Shown: positions 14,877 to 24,492 of the stretch, in pieces
Layout of the letters: every line of letters begins with the position of its first letter
Numbering within the stretch: the stretch's first letter is position 1
Assembly (NCBI GenBank): GCA_963784135.1
Contig: CAWAQG010000004.1
Location: 372,001-436,000 of the forward strand
DNA: 64,000 nt
Source: JADFXI01 sp963784135
GTDB taxonomy: Bacteria; Nitrospirota; Thermodesulfovibrionia; Thermodesulfovibrionales; Dissulfurispiraceae
Direction: 5' to 3'
Translations under genes and position numbers: made by a program
Notes under the pieces: generated by a model
Database searches by the model: none
Seen by the model: the letters and a program-made list of their open reading frames with translations, nothing else
What the model was told of the DNA's origin: nothing

Positions 14877-16499
14877 ATGAAGAAAGGTATTATTTGGAGG
14901 ATTGGTATTATTGCCGTAATGGTCGTGATTGCGGTCATTTTCTTTTTGCCCAACACGCCGCTGTTTAAAGGCATGCCGGATTGGTGGAAGAAGAATATGC
15001 CTAATAAAGGCATAATCCTTGGCCTGGACCTTCAGGGTGGGCTGCATCTTGTTTTTGAGGTGGAGGGTGATAAGGCAGTTGAAATAGCTACCCAGCGTAT
15101 CGCATCAACACTGAACGGCGTGTTTGAAAGAAAAAAGATCAATGCGAGCGCAAAGAATGACGGGCTGTTTGTAACCGTGACGCCTGCCGGCATGGATATA
15201 AGAAAGGTAATAGAGGATACGTATCCGGTGCTGTCTCTTGTTGAGAGCTCAAGTGCGCTGAGATACACGCTTTCTCAAAAAGAACAGCAGCATATTAAGG
15301 ACACCGCCACCGACCAGGTGCTCGAAATTATCAGAAACAGGATAGACCAGTTCGGTGTTGCGGAACCTACTATTCAGCGGCAGGCCGAGAATGAGATTGT
15401 TGTTCAGCTGCCGGGCGTAAAAGACCCTAAAAGGGCTGTTGAGATTATCGGCAAAACAGCGCAGTTGGAGTTCAAGCTCGTTGATGATGAAGCCTCGATC
15501 GCCGCGGGACTGCCGGCTTCTATTCTGCCCGGTGAGGAGGCCCAGCTGCTGGAGAAGGTGAAAGATAAACTACCCGAGGGAGATGAAATACTGTATGAGC
15601 GGGTAACGAACAAAGAGACGGGCATTGTTACCAGGAGGCCTTTTATCCTCAAGAAGCAGGCACTGCTTACAGGCGACCTTTTGACCGAGGCAAAGGTGAA
15701 TATCGACCAGCGGTTCAATGAGCCATATGTCTCGATAACGTTTAACAGCACCGGCGCAAAAATTTTTGAGGACATAACCGGTCAGAATGTGAAAAAGAGG
15801 CTCGCTATCATCCTTGACGGCAATATATATTCCGCTCCTGTAATACAGGAGAAGATAAGCGGCGGGAATGCCCAGATAACGGGCAGCTTCGGCATGGAAG
15901 AGGCGAGAGACCTGGCGATTGTTCTCAGGGCCGGCGCGCTGCCCGCGCCTGTCAAGATCCTGCAAAATGTGACGGTCGGCCCATCTCTGGGGAGGGACTC
16001 AATTGAGGCAGGCAGACTGGCCGGAATAATGGGCACGCTGTTTGTTGTGGTCTTTATGATTTTCTACTACAGGGTGTCGGGAGTGATAGCGGATTGCGCG
16101 CTCGCACTTAATATATTGCTTATGCTGGGAGCTATGGCCTCAATCAATTCAACGCTTACTATGCCGGGTATCGCCGGCATCATACTCGCCGTCGGTATGG
16201 CTGTCGATTCCAACGTCCTCATGTTTGAAAGGATCAGGGAGGAACTTAGGAGCGGAAAAAATCCGAGGTCGGCGGTGGATGGCGGGTACCACAAGGCGTT
16301 CTGGACTATTTTCGATTCGCATGTGACAACACTTATAACCGCTGCCGTATTGTTCCAGTTTGGCACGGGGCCTATAAAGGGTTTTGCCGTTACTCTGAGC
16401 CTCGGCGTTGCGATCAATCTGTTTACGGCGCTTATCGGCACCAAGACTGTCTTTGACATCATGTATTCCAAAAACGAAGCGCAGGGGCTCAGCATATGA
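14877..16499 (+). CDS. secD: Protein translocase subunit SecD (540 aa)
   Basis: Uses the proton gradient to help pull exported proteins across the inner membrane. One transmembrane helix lies near residues 8-25, followed by the signature GLDLQGGLHLVFEV (about 49-62). A large periplasmic P1 part holds DQVLEIIRNRIDQFGVAEPTIQR, and five helices fill the C-terminal third (about 375-530), with AVGMAVDSNVLMFERIREEL between two of them. Length is as usual for SecD when SecF is separate. AGGAGG precedes the ATG. The last 4 bases overlap the secF start (ATGA). Confidence 0.96.
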   Translation: MKKGIIWRIGIIAVMVVIAVIFFLPNTPLFKGMPDWWKKNMPNKGIILGLDLQGGLHLVFEVEGDKAVEIATQRIASTLNGVFERKKINASAKNDGLFVTVTPAGMDIRKVIEDTYPVLSLVESSSALRYTLSQKEQQHIKDTATDQVLEIIRNRIDQFGVAEPTIQRQAENEIVVQLPGVKDPKRAVEIIGKTAQLEFKLVDDEASIAAGLPASILPGEEAQLLEKVKDKLPEGDEILYERVTNKETGIVTRRPFILKKQALLTGDLLTEAKVNIDQRFNEPYVSITFNSTGAKIFEDITGQNVKKRLAIILDGNIYSAPVIQEKISGGNAQITGSFGMEEARDLAIVLRAGALPAPVKILQNVTVGPSLGRDSIEAGRLAGIMGTLFVVVFMIFYYRVSGVIADCALALNILLMLGAMASINSTLTMPGIAGIILAVGMAVDSNVLMFERIREELRSGKNPRSAVDGGYHKAFWTIFDSHVTTLITAAVLFQFGTGPIKGFAVTLSLGVAINLFTALIGTKTVFDIMYSKNEAQGLSI

Positions 16500-17419
16500 T
16501 AGAGCTTATAAAAAATACAAATATAGATTTTATGGCCAAAAGGAAGTATGCTTTTACTTTTTCGGGTATTCTGTCGCTGCTCGGGATCTTTGCCATTATT
16601 CAGATCGCTCTCGGCAATGCTAACCTTGGCGTCGACTTTGCCGGCGGGACCGCCGTACAGGTCAAATTTGCCCAATCAGTACCGCTTCATCAGGTGAGAA
16701 AGGCTTTGGAAGAAGGCGGACTCAAAGATTTTGATCTCCAGGACCTCCCTACCGAGAACAAAATACTTATCAGGGTGAAGAAACAGGAAGAGAAGCTGGG
16801 CGGAGCTTCCGAGAACATAACCCAGGTACTCTCGCAGAAATTTTCCGCAAGCAAGCCTGTTATCGACTCAACCACTGAAATCGGCCCTAAAGTAGGCGCA
16901 AAATTGAGACAGGATGCGCTATGGGCCGTGATTATGGCAACCGGCGGTATACTGCTGTATGTAGCGTGGAGGTTCCAGCTAAGGTTCGGAGTGGGGGCCA
17001 CCATTGCCACATTCCATGATGTGCTGGCCGTGCTCGGTATTTTCTATATATTAAATAAGGAAATGAATTTGATTTTCCTGAGCGCGCTGCTTACCGTTGC
17101 CGGATATTCCCTTACCGATACAGTTGTGGTTTTCGACAGGATAAGAGAAAACATCAAGCGTTATGTTAAGGACCCTGTTGATGTCGTAATCAATAAGAGC
17201 ATTAATGAAGTCCTTTCCAGGACTATTGTTACATCTTTAACGGTTTTCCTTTCCTCGCTCGCCTTGTTCCTGTTCGGCGGGGAAGTTATTCATGATTTTG
17301 CGCTTGCCATGCTGCTCGGCGTTGCTGTCGGTACTTACTCCTCCGTCTTCGTTGCAAGTCCGGTGGTCATTCTTCTCGGGAAAAAGGGCGGCGGCAAAGC
17401 GGCAATAGGCGGTCGATAG
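16496..17419 (+). CDS. secF: Protein translocase subunit SecF (307 aa)
   Basis: Partner of SecD in the RND-type export motor. First helix near residues 17-37, then the SecF signature NLGVDFAGGTAVQVKF (about 43-58) and a short periplasmic domain. Five C-terminal helices contain LTVAGYSLTDTVVVFDRIRENI (about 200-221) and the conserved NEVLSRTIVTSLTVFL. The start overlaps the secD stop, so translation is coupled. A heptamer-repeat hairpin begins directly after the stop and may end the transcript. Confidence 0.96.
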   Translation: MIELIKNTNIDFMAKRKYAFTFSGILSLLGIFAIIQIALGNANLGVDFAGGTAVQVKFAQSVPLHQVRKALEEGGLKDFDLQDLPTENKILIRVKKQEEKLGGASENITQVLSQKFSASKPVIDSTTEIGPKVGAKLRQDALWAVIMATGGILLYVAWRFQLRFGVGATIATFHDVLAVLGIFYILNKEMNLIFLSALLTVAGYSLTDTVVVFDRIRENIKRYVKDPVDVVINKSINEVLSRTIVTSLTVFLSSLALFLFGGEVIHDFALAMLLGVAVGTYSSVFVASPVVILLGKKGGGKAAIGGR

Positions 17420-17507
17420 GGGTGAGTATGGGTGATGGGTCATAGGTAATGGGTTATGGATAAAAATAAATCTAAAGCCTGCAGCCTATTGCCCATTGCC
17501 TGTAACC
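17420..17507. repeat. Heptamer repeat, locus 2 (hairpin form)
   Basis: Left arm at about 17429-17462 of 7-base units of the type GGGTCAT / AGGTAAT. An AT-rich spacer follows, then a right arm at 17485-17507 of inverted units (CCTATTG, CCCATTG). The arms can pair imperfectly. It fills the gap between secF and recJ and begins within ten bases of the secF stop. Confidence 0.85.
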
Positions 17508-17536
17508 TGATGCTCTCTGCGGCCATGTTTTAACGA

Positions 17537-19246
17537 ATGGCTGACGGCCGGGCGGCATGCAGATGGACAATAAACAAGACGAATCCCGAGTATATTGAGT
17601 ATATTGCCAGGATTGCTTCGGTATCGCCCATGCTTGCACAGGTGCTCGTCAACAGGGGCATTAAAACAGCAGTAGAGCTTGATGCCTTTCTGAATCCCGA
17701 CATCAGCAAACTTGCCGACCCCTTTGCGTTGCCTCAAATGAAGGCAGCAATTGAAAGGATACATATAGCAAAAAAAAATGGAGAGCGGGTCTTCGTCCAT
17801 GGTGATTACGATGCCGACGGCGTGACGGCAACGGCCATCATGGTAGAGGGGTTGAAGGAGTACGGGCTCGATGTCCATTTCTTTATACCGGACAGGATAC
17901 AGCACGGCTACGGATTCGGCGCCGCGGGTCTTGAAAGGGCTGAAGCTCTTGGGACGAAGCTTATCGTCACAGTTGACTGCGGTATCTCTTCCTTTGATGC
18001 AGCGGCAGCTGCGCGCCACCGTGGTATTGAGGTCATAATTACCGACCATCACGAGCCGGTGCGGCAACCTGCTGTCCTTTTGCCTGAAGCCGTCGCGGTG
18101 GTAAACCCGAAAGCTGCGGCATGTCCACCGGAAATGGCACACCTGTCAGGGGCGGGCGTGGCGTTAAAGTTTATTCAGGGATTATTTGATAATAACATCG
18201 ACGCGATATACAAGTTCTTTGATCTTGCAGCGATAGGTACTGCTGCCGATGTAGTGCCGGTCCGGGATGACAACAGGACCATTATCAGGGAGGGCATGAA
18301 GCTGCTGCAATCAGGGCAGCGTATCGGACTTAAAGCGCTCTGCCGGAAGGCCGGGATCCGCCTGGACCCTTTCAAAACGTCTTCCTTACAGTATATGCTC
18401 ATCCCGAGAATCAATGCCGCCGGCCGGATAGCAAATGCGACGGATGTAGTAAGACTCCTTACAACCAGTTCTGAGGACGAGGCATGGCAACTTGCCGGAT
18501 GGATGAACAATCTCAATACAAAACGTCAGGAGGTAGAGGAGTCCGTCTATAATGAGGCCATGAAAAAGGTGAGTTCCATGGATGCCGGCGAAGGGGCACT
18601 GGTTGTTGCCTCTGAGGGATGGCACATTGGCGTTGTGGGGATTGTGGCTTCGAAGATTGCCCAGAAGTATTACAGGCCCGCTATTGTTCTTTCTATTGAC
18701 GGCGGCATTGCGAAGGGCTCGGGCCGGAGCATCCCCCCTTTTGATCTTTACGAAGGCCTCACAGAGTGCAGGGATGTACTTACGCGATTTGGAGGGCATA
18801 AGCAGGCTGCCGGGTTAAGTTTGCCGGCTGCGGACATCGAACGCTTCAGGGACCTGTTCCGCAGCAAAGTTCGCGAGCGCCTTTCTGAGGAAGATTTTCT
18901 GCCGGTACTGCGGCTTGACGGCGCAGTCAGGATCTCAGATATGAGCATAGGGCTTGTAGATGAGCTTGCAAGGATGGAGCCTTTTGGCTATAGTAATGAT
19001 GAACCGGTATTCGGCGCCAGGGGCCTTGAAGTGGTGCAGCCCAGGATTGTGGGAAATAATCACCTTAAGATGCAGCTGAGGCAAAACGGAAGGAAAATGG
19101 ACAGCATCGGCTTTGATTTTGGCTCTATGCTGGGCTCTGTTGAAGAGAGCGGCGTGATAGATGCGGCATTTGTGCCGACGATCAATGAATGGGACGGAGG
19201 AAGATTTTTGCAGTTAAATCTCAAGGCGATAAGGCCGGCACAATAA
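17537..19246 (+). CDS. recJ: Single-strand-specific 5'-3' exonuclease RecJ (569 aa)
   Basis: Exonuclease of RecF-pathway recombination and mismatch repair. DHH-family motifs: FVHGDYDADGVTATAIM (about 88-104, three metal-binding Asp), VTVDCGISSFDAA (about 148), and the name-giving DHH in IITDHHEPV (about 167-171). The DHHA1 domain ends in GRSIPPFDLYEGL and FGGHKQAAGLSLP (about 418-430), and the C-terminal OB-type domain follows. Length is normal. The ATG at 17537 adds a slightly long basic N-terminus and has no clear ribosome site; a start a few codons downstream is possible. panB follows after 4 bases. Confidence 0.94.
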   Translation: MADGRAACRWTINKTNPEYIEYIARIASVSPMLAQVLVNRGIKTAVELDAFLNPDISKLADPFALPQMKAAIERIHIAKKNGERVFVHGDYDADGVTATAIMVEGLKEYGLDVHFFIPDRIQHGYGFGAAGLERAEALGTKLIVTVDCGISSFDAAAAARHRGIEVIITDHHEPVRQPAVLLPEAVAVVNPKAAACPPEMAHLSGAGVALKFIQGLFDNNIDAIYKFFDLAAIGTAADVVPVRDDNRTIIREGMKLLQSGQRIGLKALCRKAGIRLDPFKTSSLQYMLIPRINAAGRIANATDVVRLLTTSSEDEAWQLAGWMNNLNTKRQEVEESVYNEAMKKVSSMDAGEGALVVASEGWHIGVVGIVASKIAQKYYRPAIVLSIDGGIAKGSGRSIPPFDLYEGLTECRDVLTRFGGHKQAAGLSLPAADIERFRDLFRSKVRERLSEEDFLPVLRLDGAVRISDMSIGLVDELARMEPFGYSNDEPVFGARGLEVVQPRIVGNNHLKMQLRQNGRKMDSIGFDFGSMLGSVEESGVIDAAFVPTINEWDGGRFLQLNLKAIRPAQ

Positions 19247-19250
19247 CGAT

Positions 19251-20051
19251 ATGACAGAACGGGTGACCATTCCATATTTGCAGAGAAAGAAACAGGAACG
19301 GCAGAAAATCTCTATGATTACAGCCTATGATTACCCGTTTGCTCAAATAGCCGATGAGGCGGGCGTTGATGCCATTATTGTCGGAGATTCTCTGGCGATT
19401 GTTGTGCAGGGACATGATACAACGCTTCCTGTGAGCATGGATGAAATGATATACCACACGAAAATGGTCTCAAGGGCCGCAAATAGGGCGATGGTTATCG
19501 CCGATATGCCCTATCTCTCCTACCAGGTGAGCACTGAGGAAGCTGTGAGGAATGCGGGAAGATTTCTCAAGGAAGCAGGGGCCCATGCAGTAAAGCTTGA
19601 GGGCGGCAGAGAAGCGGCCAGGACAGTTGAGATATTAACAAAGGCGGAAATCCCTGTTATGGCCCATATAGGTCTCACTCCCCAGGCAATTTATCGCATG
19701 GGCGGATATAAAGTCCAGGGCGTAACAGAAGATGCGGCGAAGAGATTGATTGAGGATGCGAGGCTTCTTGAGAGCGCGGGCGCGTTCCTGATGACTCTTG
19801 AGGCGATCCCTGCAGCGCTGGCCCGGGAGATTACCGGCATGCTGACGGTCCCTACCATCGGTATCGGCGGAGGGCCATACTGCGATGGTCAAGTTCTCGT
19901 TATGCATGATGTGATAGGGCTGTTTGATCGCTTTGTACCGAAGTTCGTAAAAAAGTATGCAAATCTTAAGAGCGATGCTATAGCTGCCGTCAGGAAGTAC
20001 AGGGAAGAAGTCGAAAATGGAATTTTCCCCGGGAGCGAGCATTCGTTCTGA
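19251..20051 (+). CDS. panB: 3-methyl-2-oxobutanoate hydroxymethyltransferase PanB (266 aa)
   Basis: Makes ketopantoate from alpha-ketoisovalerate and methylene-tetrahydrofolate, the first committed step to pantothenate and CoA. TIM-barrel enzyme with the expected N-terminus (SMITAYDYPFAQIADEAGVD), the metal-binding VGDSLAIVVQGHDTTLPV, AVKLEGG and the late-barrel IGIGGGPYCDGQVLVMHD. Length is exactly that of the family. The ATG lies four bases after the recJ stop, so the two are probably co-transcribed. No panC or panD is in the window. Confidence 0.95.
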   Translation: MTERVTIPYLQRKKQERQKISMITAYDYPFAQIADEAGVDAIIVGDSLAIVVQGHDTTLPVSMDEMIYHTKMVSRAANRAMVIADMPYLSYQVSTEEAVRNAGRFLKEAGAHAVKLEGGREAARTVEILTKAEIPVMAHIGLTPQAIYRMGGYKVQGVTEDAAKRLIEDARLLESAGAFLMTLEAIPAALAREITGMLTVPTIGIGGGPYCDGQVLVMHDVIGLFDRFVPKFVKKYANLKSDAIAAVRKYREEVENGIFPGSEHSF

Positions 20052-20122
20052 AAGTCTGCCGGGATGTTTTTTTTCTGAGAGTTTGTTACAATTAAACGAA
20101 AGCTGTACAAAGGGGGTTTGGG

Positions 20123-20542
20123 ATGGCAAAGAAGTCGGTTTTTGTTTGTGTAAAAAGAGACCTTACCCATCCTGTCAGTTTTGCGCTCAGGGAATTTGAG
20201 GGCATGTTGAACGTGCGTTATTTTGATAGTACCAAACTGCTGGGACCGGTGCTGGCCAATGTTACAGAGGGCTGCACGGTTATTCTTGACTCGATAATGG
20301 CGGACGAATCGACCATCGAGTTTGCGAAGGGCGTCAAGAATGAGAAACCCGCCGTTAAGTTTCTTCTCATTGTTTCAGAAGGCACGCCAAAGGAAGAGAT
20401 TGTTGCTCTCATACAGTCAAAGATTGTCAGCGGTGTGCTTATGCGGCCTTTTACTGCTGAGCAGATGAGCGATAATATCCATAAATTGTGCGGTTTCCAG
20501 AAGAAAGAGGTCCCCTGGTATATGCAGACAGGGTTCAAATAA
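20123..20542 (+). CDS. Degenerate receiver-like protein (139 aa)
   Basis: The alternating strand-helix pattern and length suggest a CheY fold, but key residues are altered. The acidic pair at the first strand is absent (FVCVKRD). An Asp is kept at the phosphorylation strand (D56 in TVILDSIM), and the conserved Lys near the end is Arg (LMRPF, about 108). A short tail, PWYMQTGFK, follows. It is either a pseudo-receiver that signals without normal phosphorylation or a very diverged one. AAAGGGGG precedes the ATG. The gene is convergent with ald, separated by a palindromic heptamer repeat. Confidence 0.6.
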   Translation: MAKKSVFVCVKRDLTHPVSFALREFEGMLNVRYFDSTKLLGPVLANVTEGCTVILDSIMADESTIEFAKGVKNEKPAVKFLLIVSEGTPKEEIVALIQSKIVSGVLMRPFTAEQMSDNIHKLCGFQKKEVPWYMQTGFK

Positions 20543-20545
20543 AAG

Positions 20546-20663
20546 ACCGTGAAACGTGAATCGTGAAACGTGAATCGTAAAAAAACAAAAGTCAACTTAC
20601 CATCTAATGTTATGTGTTTTGCTTCTAACTTTTCACGATTCACGTTTCACGATTCACGGTTTC
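20546..20663. repeat. Heptamer repeat, locus 3 (CGTGAAA/CGTGAAT palindrome)
   Basis: Left arm 20546-20577 alternates CGTGAAA and CGTGAAT; right arm 20630-20663 is the inverted equivalent. They are separated by about 52 AT-rich bases. The element lies between two convergent genes and could terminate both. The right arm supplies the last codons and the stop of ald (stop at 20640-20642). Confidence 0.92.
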
Positions 20664-21725
20664 TTTTAGCGCCGCATTCATTATCTCACCATTACAGGTA
20701 TTCAATGCGCTTCTCAGTTCCATATCCTCTTTGATTGCTGATTCAATGCCCTTATCGGCAAGGGCGGCTATGTATGGCAGGGTCGCATTGGTCAGGGCAA
20801 GCGTCGAAGTGCGGGGATAAGCGCCCGGCATATTGGCAACCGTATAATGGATGATGCCTTCAATGCTGTAGACGGGGTTGTCGTGCGTGGTAGGCCTCGA
20901 TGTTTCGACGCACCCTCCCTGGTCAACTGAAACGTCAACGATTACCGAACCCCTCTTCATGGTCTTCAGCATATCCTTTGTAACTAAAATCGGCGTTTTA
21001 CCGCCCGGTACCAGGACCGCTCCGATGATGATGTCGGCATCCCTGATTTCCTTCCGTACCGTATAATCTTTAAGCGGCAATGTTTTAACACGTCCAGGGA
21101 ACAGTTCATCGATGCGCCGCAACCGCTCTTCACCCTTATTCATGACGATAGTATCCATGCCCAGACCCAAAGCAATGCGGGCTGCATTGGTCCCTACAAC
21201 CCCCGCTCCCAGAATTAGCGCCGTTGCCGGTTTTACTCCCGGGACGCCGGCAGGCAGTATGCCGCTGCCGGCGTGGATTTTCTGAAGGTAATAAGCGCCC
21301 ATCAGCGGCGCCATTCTTCCCGCAATTTCGCTCATTGGAGCAAGCAGTGGAAGGGTATTACCCTTCCGCAGCGTTTCATAGCCAAAGGAAGATATTTTTT
21401 TATCGAGCAGCATTCTGGTGAGTCCGTTATTCGGCGCAAGGTGGAGGAATGTGAACAGCGACTGTCTCTCGCGGACAAACCCGAATTCGTCCGGGAGGAG
21501 TTCTTTTACTTTAACGATAAGCTCAGCCTCTTTAAAAAGCTTTTCTCTGTCTGTGATAAGGGCGCCGGCAGCAAGGTATTCGGCGTCGGAAAAACCGCTG
21601 CCTTCGCCTGCACCTGATTCAACATATACGCTATGGCCGCGGCGCTTGAGTTCTTCAATGCCGGCTGGAGTAATGCTGACCCTGTATTCCTCTTTTTTTA
21701 CTTCTTTTGGCACGCCAATTACCAT
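20640..21725 (-). CDS. ald: Alanine dehydrogenase (361 aa)
   Basis: NAD-dependent interconversion of L-alanine with pyruvate and ammonia. The N-terminus MVIGVPKEVKKEEYRVSITP is the family signature. KVKELLPDEF holds a substrate-binding Lys, FLHLAPN the catalytic His, the Rossmann fold LGAGVVGTNAARIALGLG the nucleotide site (about 170-187), and VDVSVDQGGCVETSRPTTHDNPVY the active-site block. The last seven residues (TVNRET and neighbours) and the stop are encoded by the heptamer repeat, so the original C-terminus was probably replaced. The enzyme core is complete. Confidence 0.95.
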   Translation of the reverse strand: MVIGVPKEVKKEEYRVSITPAGIEELKRRGHSVYVESGAGEGSGFSDAEYLAAGALITDREKLFKEAELIVKVKELLPDEFGFVRERQSLFTFLHLAPNNGLTRMLLDKKISSFGYETLRKGNTLPLLAPMSEIAGRMAPLMGAYYLQKIHAGSGILPAGVPGVKPATALILGAGVVGTNAARIALGLGMDTIVMNKGEERLRRIDELFPGRVKTLPLKDYTVRKEIRDADIIIGAVLVPGGKTPILVTKDMLKTMKRGSVIVDVSVDQGGCVETSRPTTHDNPVYSIEGIIHYTVANMPGAYPRTSTLALTNATLPYIAALADKGIESAIKEDMELRSALNTCNGEIMNAALKETVNRET

Positions 21726-21741
21726 GAATGGTCCCTCCGTA

Positions 21742-24060
21742 TTATAACTCTATCCTGAACTCAGCCCCTTCCTTCCAGTTCCGAACCGTAAGCCGCCCTC
21801 CCATGTTTCTCTCTATCATGGTTTTGGATATGTACAATCCGATGCCTGTCCCCGTCCCTTCGTCCTTTGTGGTGAAATAAGGATCAAATATCTTGTCCAT
21901 AATATCCTCCCGTATGCCGCCTCCGGTGTCCCTGATTTTTAGTATAACTCTGTTGTCCGTTTCCGATATCTCGATCGTTATCCTGGCCTCGCAATTCTCT
22001 TTCGCTTTCCGCATTAAAATCGCATCTTTTGCATTGTTGATGAGATTCAACAGAACATGCTTAAACTCATTGGGATACCCATTGATGACCAGACCTTCCT
22101 TTTCAACAATGATTTCAACATCAATATAGTTGTTCTGAAGCTGGGCCTTCATAAGGGATACGGTTGCATCTACTACCTTCCTTACCTCAAAAAGTTCTTT
22201 TTCCTTGGAAGGCTTGAAGAAATTGCGGAAATCATCGATGGTCTTCGACATGAAATTGATCTGCCACATGGCCGTGGCGACAGCATTATTGAGCCGCTCC
22301 TTATCCAGCTCGCCATATTCATATGCCATCTGCAGGTTTTGTATTATGAGGCCGGTGACATTGAGAGGCTGTCGCCACTGGTGGGCAATTGCGCCTATCA
22401 TCTCCCCCATGGCCGCCATCCTCGACTGCTGAAACAGCAGTTGTTCTTTCTCCTGGCGTAAAACGATTTCTTCCTGCACTCGTTGTTCCAGAGTTGCGTT
22501 CAGTTCTTCGAGCTGCTGCTGCTTGCTCCTTAGGTCCTCTTCTGTTTTTTTGCGTTCGGTGACGTCTATGGAAGTGTGAACAAAATTTACAATTTCGGAA
22601 GATGCATTCCGTATGGGATAAGCACTTACTTCAACAAATAGCTTATTACCATCTTTGTCATAATGCGTATGCTCTTCCACACTGGGGTAGCCTGTTTTAA
22701 GGAGTTTATAAGCAGGACAGGGATCAAGCGGAGGTTCGCAGGGCTGTTCCCTATGGTGTGTAGCTTTGTAGCAGTAATTCCCCACGAGTTCCTCAGTTGA
22801 AAGGCCGGTCAGCCGTAAGGCTGCCTTGTTGGCCCATAAAATCCTGAAATCTTTCGATATGAGCAGAATGCTTTCATTGATGCCCTGGGTTATGTCCTCA
22901 AGCATCTGCTTTGACTCGGTCAGTTTCTCCTCCGCCCGCTTGCGCTCCATAATTTCATCCGAGAGATTTATGTTGACATCCGATAAATCTTTAGCGAACT
23001 TCTCAATATGTTCGGCATGACTGACAATTAACAGGAAACCCGCAACAAGTCCTGTAAACGCCAACCCCGCCAGGAGGAGGCCCCAGGGGCGCCAACTGCT
23101 CCTTGCCGCGATGAAGTCCGGTGTGGCCGAATAGACTACCATCCATTTCCGTCCGGCGACCTCGAGTGTTTTTGAACTTATGAAGTCTGTTTCGGGATGA
23201 TTCTGGGTTAGCAAGGGAGTTTTACGAGTGCGTGATGAGTGTGCATAAAGAAACCGTTCTTTCTCAGGCGCCGATGCATCATAGATAAAAAAATCTACAG
23301 CTTCAGGGTTTACATAACTCAGTGATTTTTCAACAGTGTTGCCTATTCTAAATACGCCCAGAGCGAAGCCTTCAAGATTGTCCCATCGTGCCTGAGCAGA
23401 ATTTATCAACACCCCTTTCCTGTAGATCGGCGCAAAGACGATAAAACCGAATTGACTCCTGGTCTCCTGGACAAGGGTTATTCTTGCAGTCGCACGTGTC
23501 TCGCCCGTCTTTCGGGCGACTTCCAGAGTCTCCAGCCGGTCGGGAGTGGAAGCATCGTCAAACCCAAGGGCTATCTCGTTACCCTTATATGGCTCGACAA
23601 AATAAACGGGGAAATATTCCTTCCGCTTCTCCGCCCTTTTCATCTTTCCCTGTGCAATACGTTCAGTGAATTGAAAATCAGGGAAGCCTTCTCTCCTTGC
23701 AGCACGTTCATATGCCTCCCTCCGGGAATCCGGTACGCGCGGCATCCATTCAAGGGCTTGAATACTGGCATGCTGCTTCAGAATATGTCTTGCAAAATCC
23801 TGAAACTCAGACCTCTCTATGCCCTTCCCCGATGAATGATACAGGGCTTGAAGCGACGTAAGCACGGCTATATTGCTATCAAGCTCTCTCTTCAACGCGG
23901 AGTAGCGGTTTTCCACTGCTTCATTGAATTCTGCCTGTATGAGTTTCTTGTCAGCGTAATAACTAAATGCAGAGACAATTATGGATAAGGCAATACCCAG
24001 GCCCAGTATTACGGCAAATAAAATATTGCGCAAGGACTTATTGCCCAAATGTTGTATCAT
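21742..24060 (-). CDS. Membrane sensor histidine kinase: CHASE - PAS - HisKA - ATPase (772 aa)
   Basis: Helices at about residues 13-32 and 326-347 enclose a periplasmic CHASE-type ligand-binding domain (ALEWMPRVPDSRREAYE, VFAPIYRKG). A PAS domain follows (about 388-502) with a Cys-rich loop (NYCYKATHHREQPCEPP, C430/C441/C448) common in PAS domains of anaerobe kinases. After a coiled coil comes the histidine box MGEMIGAIAHQWRQPLN with H560, then the ATPase (NLINNAKDAI, GGGIREDIMDKIFDPYFTTK, GTGIGLYISKTMIE). No receiver is next to it, so the partner is unknown. The C-terminal half is a paralogue of the kinase at 34716. Confidence 0.92.
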   Translation of the reverse strand: MIQHLGNKSLRNILFAVILGLGIALSIIVSAFSYYADKKLIQAEFNEAVENRYSALKRELDSNIAVLTSLQALYHSSGKGIERSEFQDFARHILKQHASIQALEWMPRVPDSRREAYERAARREGFPDFQFTERIAQGKMKRAEKRKEYFPVYFVEPYKGNEIALGFDDASTPDRLETLEVARKTGETRATARITLVQETRSQFGFIVFAPIYRKGVLINSAQARWDNLEGFALGVFRIGNTVEKSLSYVNPEAVDFFIYDASAPEKERFLYAHSSRTRKTPLLTQNHPETDFISSKTLEVAGRKWMVVYSATPDFIAARSSWRPWGLLLAGLAFTGLVAGFLLIVSHAEHIEKFAKDLSDVNINLSDEIMERKRAEEKLTESKQMLEDITQGINESILLISKDFRILWANKAALRLTGLSTEELVGNYCYKATHHREQPCEPPLDPCPAYKLLKTGYPSVEEHTHYDKDGNKLFVEVSAYPIRNASSEIVNFVHTSIDVTERKKTEEDLRSKQQQLEELNATLEQRVQEEIVLRQEKEQLLFQQSRMAAMGEMIGAIAHQWRQPLNVTGLIIQNLQMAYEYGELDKERLNNAVATAMWQINFMSKTIDDFRNFFKPSKEKELFEVRKVVDATVSLMKAQLQNNYIDVEIIVEKEGLVINGYPNEFKHVLLNLINNAKDAILMRKAKENCEARITIEISETDNRVILKIRDTGGGIREDIMDKIFDPYFTTKDEGTGTGIGLYISKTMIERNMGGRLTVRNWKEGAEFRIEL

Positions 24061-24492
24061 AAATTTGCGGCCTCGTGCAATAAGGCGGTATATGGCGCGA
24101 CGTTCCTCTTGATCGAAAGACGGAAATGTGGCACCCTATTGGATGGTATCAAGCAAAGCCTCCACTTCTTTTCTAACTAAGGGCTTGAAAACCAATACAG
24201 TAGTGTAAACTTTATAGTATGAAAAATGAAATGGGTAAATAAGGATGCAACTCTTGGAGAATATTTGTCGGAAGAAGTACATATCATCCATGTTTCGGGG
24301 CGAAGCCGGCTCGTCCCCTGCCGGGGTGGTAAGTTTGCTTTTGTTGCGATTGATTTATAAAGGTAAATTATGTATTCTCAATAGTGAGGGCTTATGGCAG
24401 CGTTGACAAAGAAAGGGACTTCGCATGATGAGGATATTGCAAAGAGCATGATTTATGTCTAAGAAAAGAAGAGATAGCGAAAGGACAACCCC
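24061..24492. other. Intergenic stretch between divergent genes, 432 bases
   Basis: Upstream of the CHASE kinase the minus-strand frame stays protein-like for about 20 codons (a run ending EERRAIYRLIARGRKF) behind an in-frame TAG, which may be the edge of a decayed gene. On the plus strand, 24226-24360 is a 44-codon ORF starting MKWVNKDATLGEYLSEEVHI, and 24394-24462 a 22-codon ORF. I recognise neither and neither has a ribosome site. No RNA or terminator was seen. Confidence 0.4.

Noticed and set aside
20546..20663. CRISPR-like array
   Set aside because: Units are 7 bases, contiguous and without unique spacers; the second arm is inverted. No cas gene is present.
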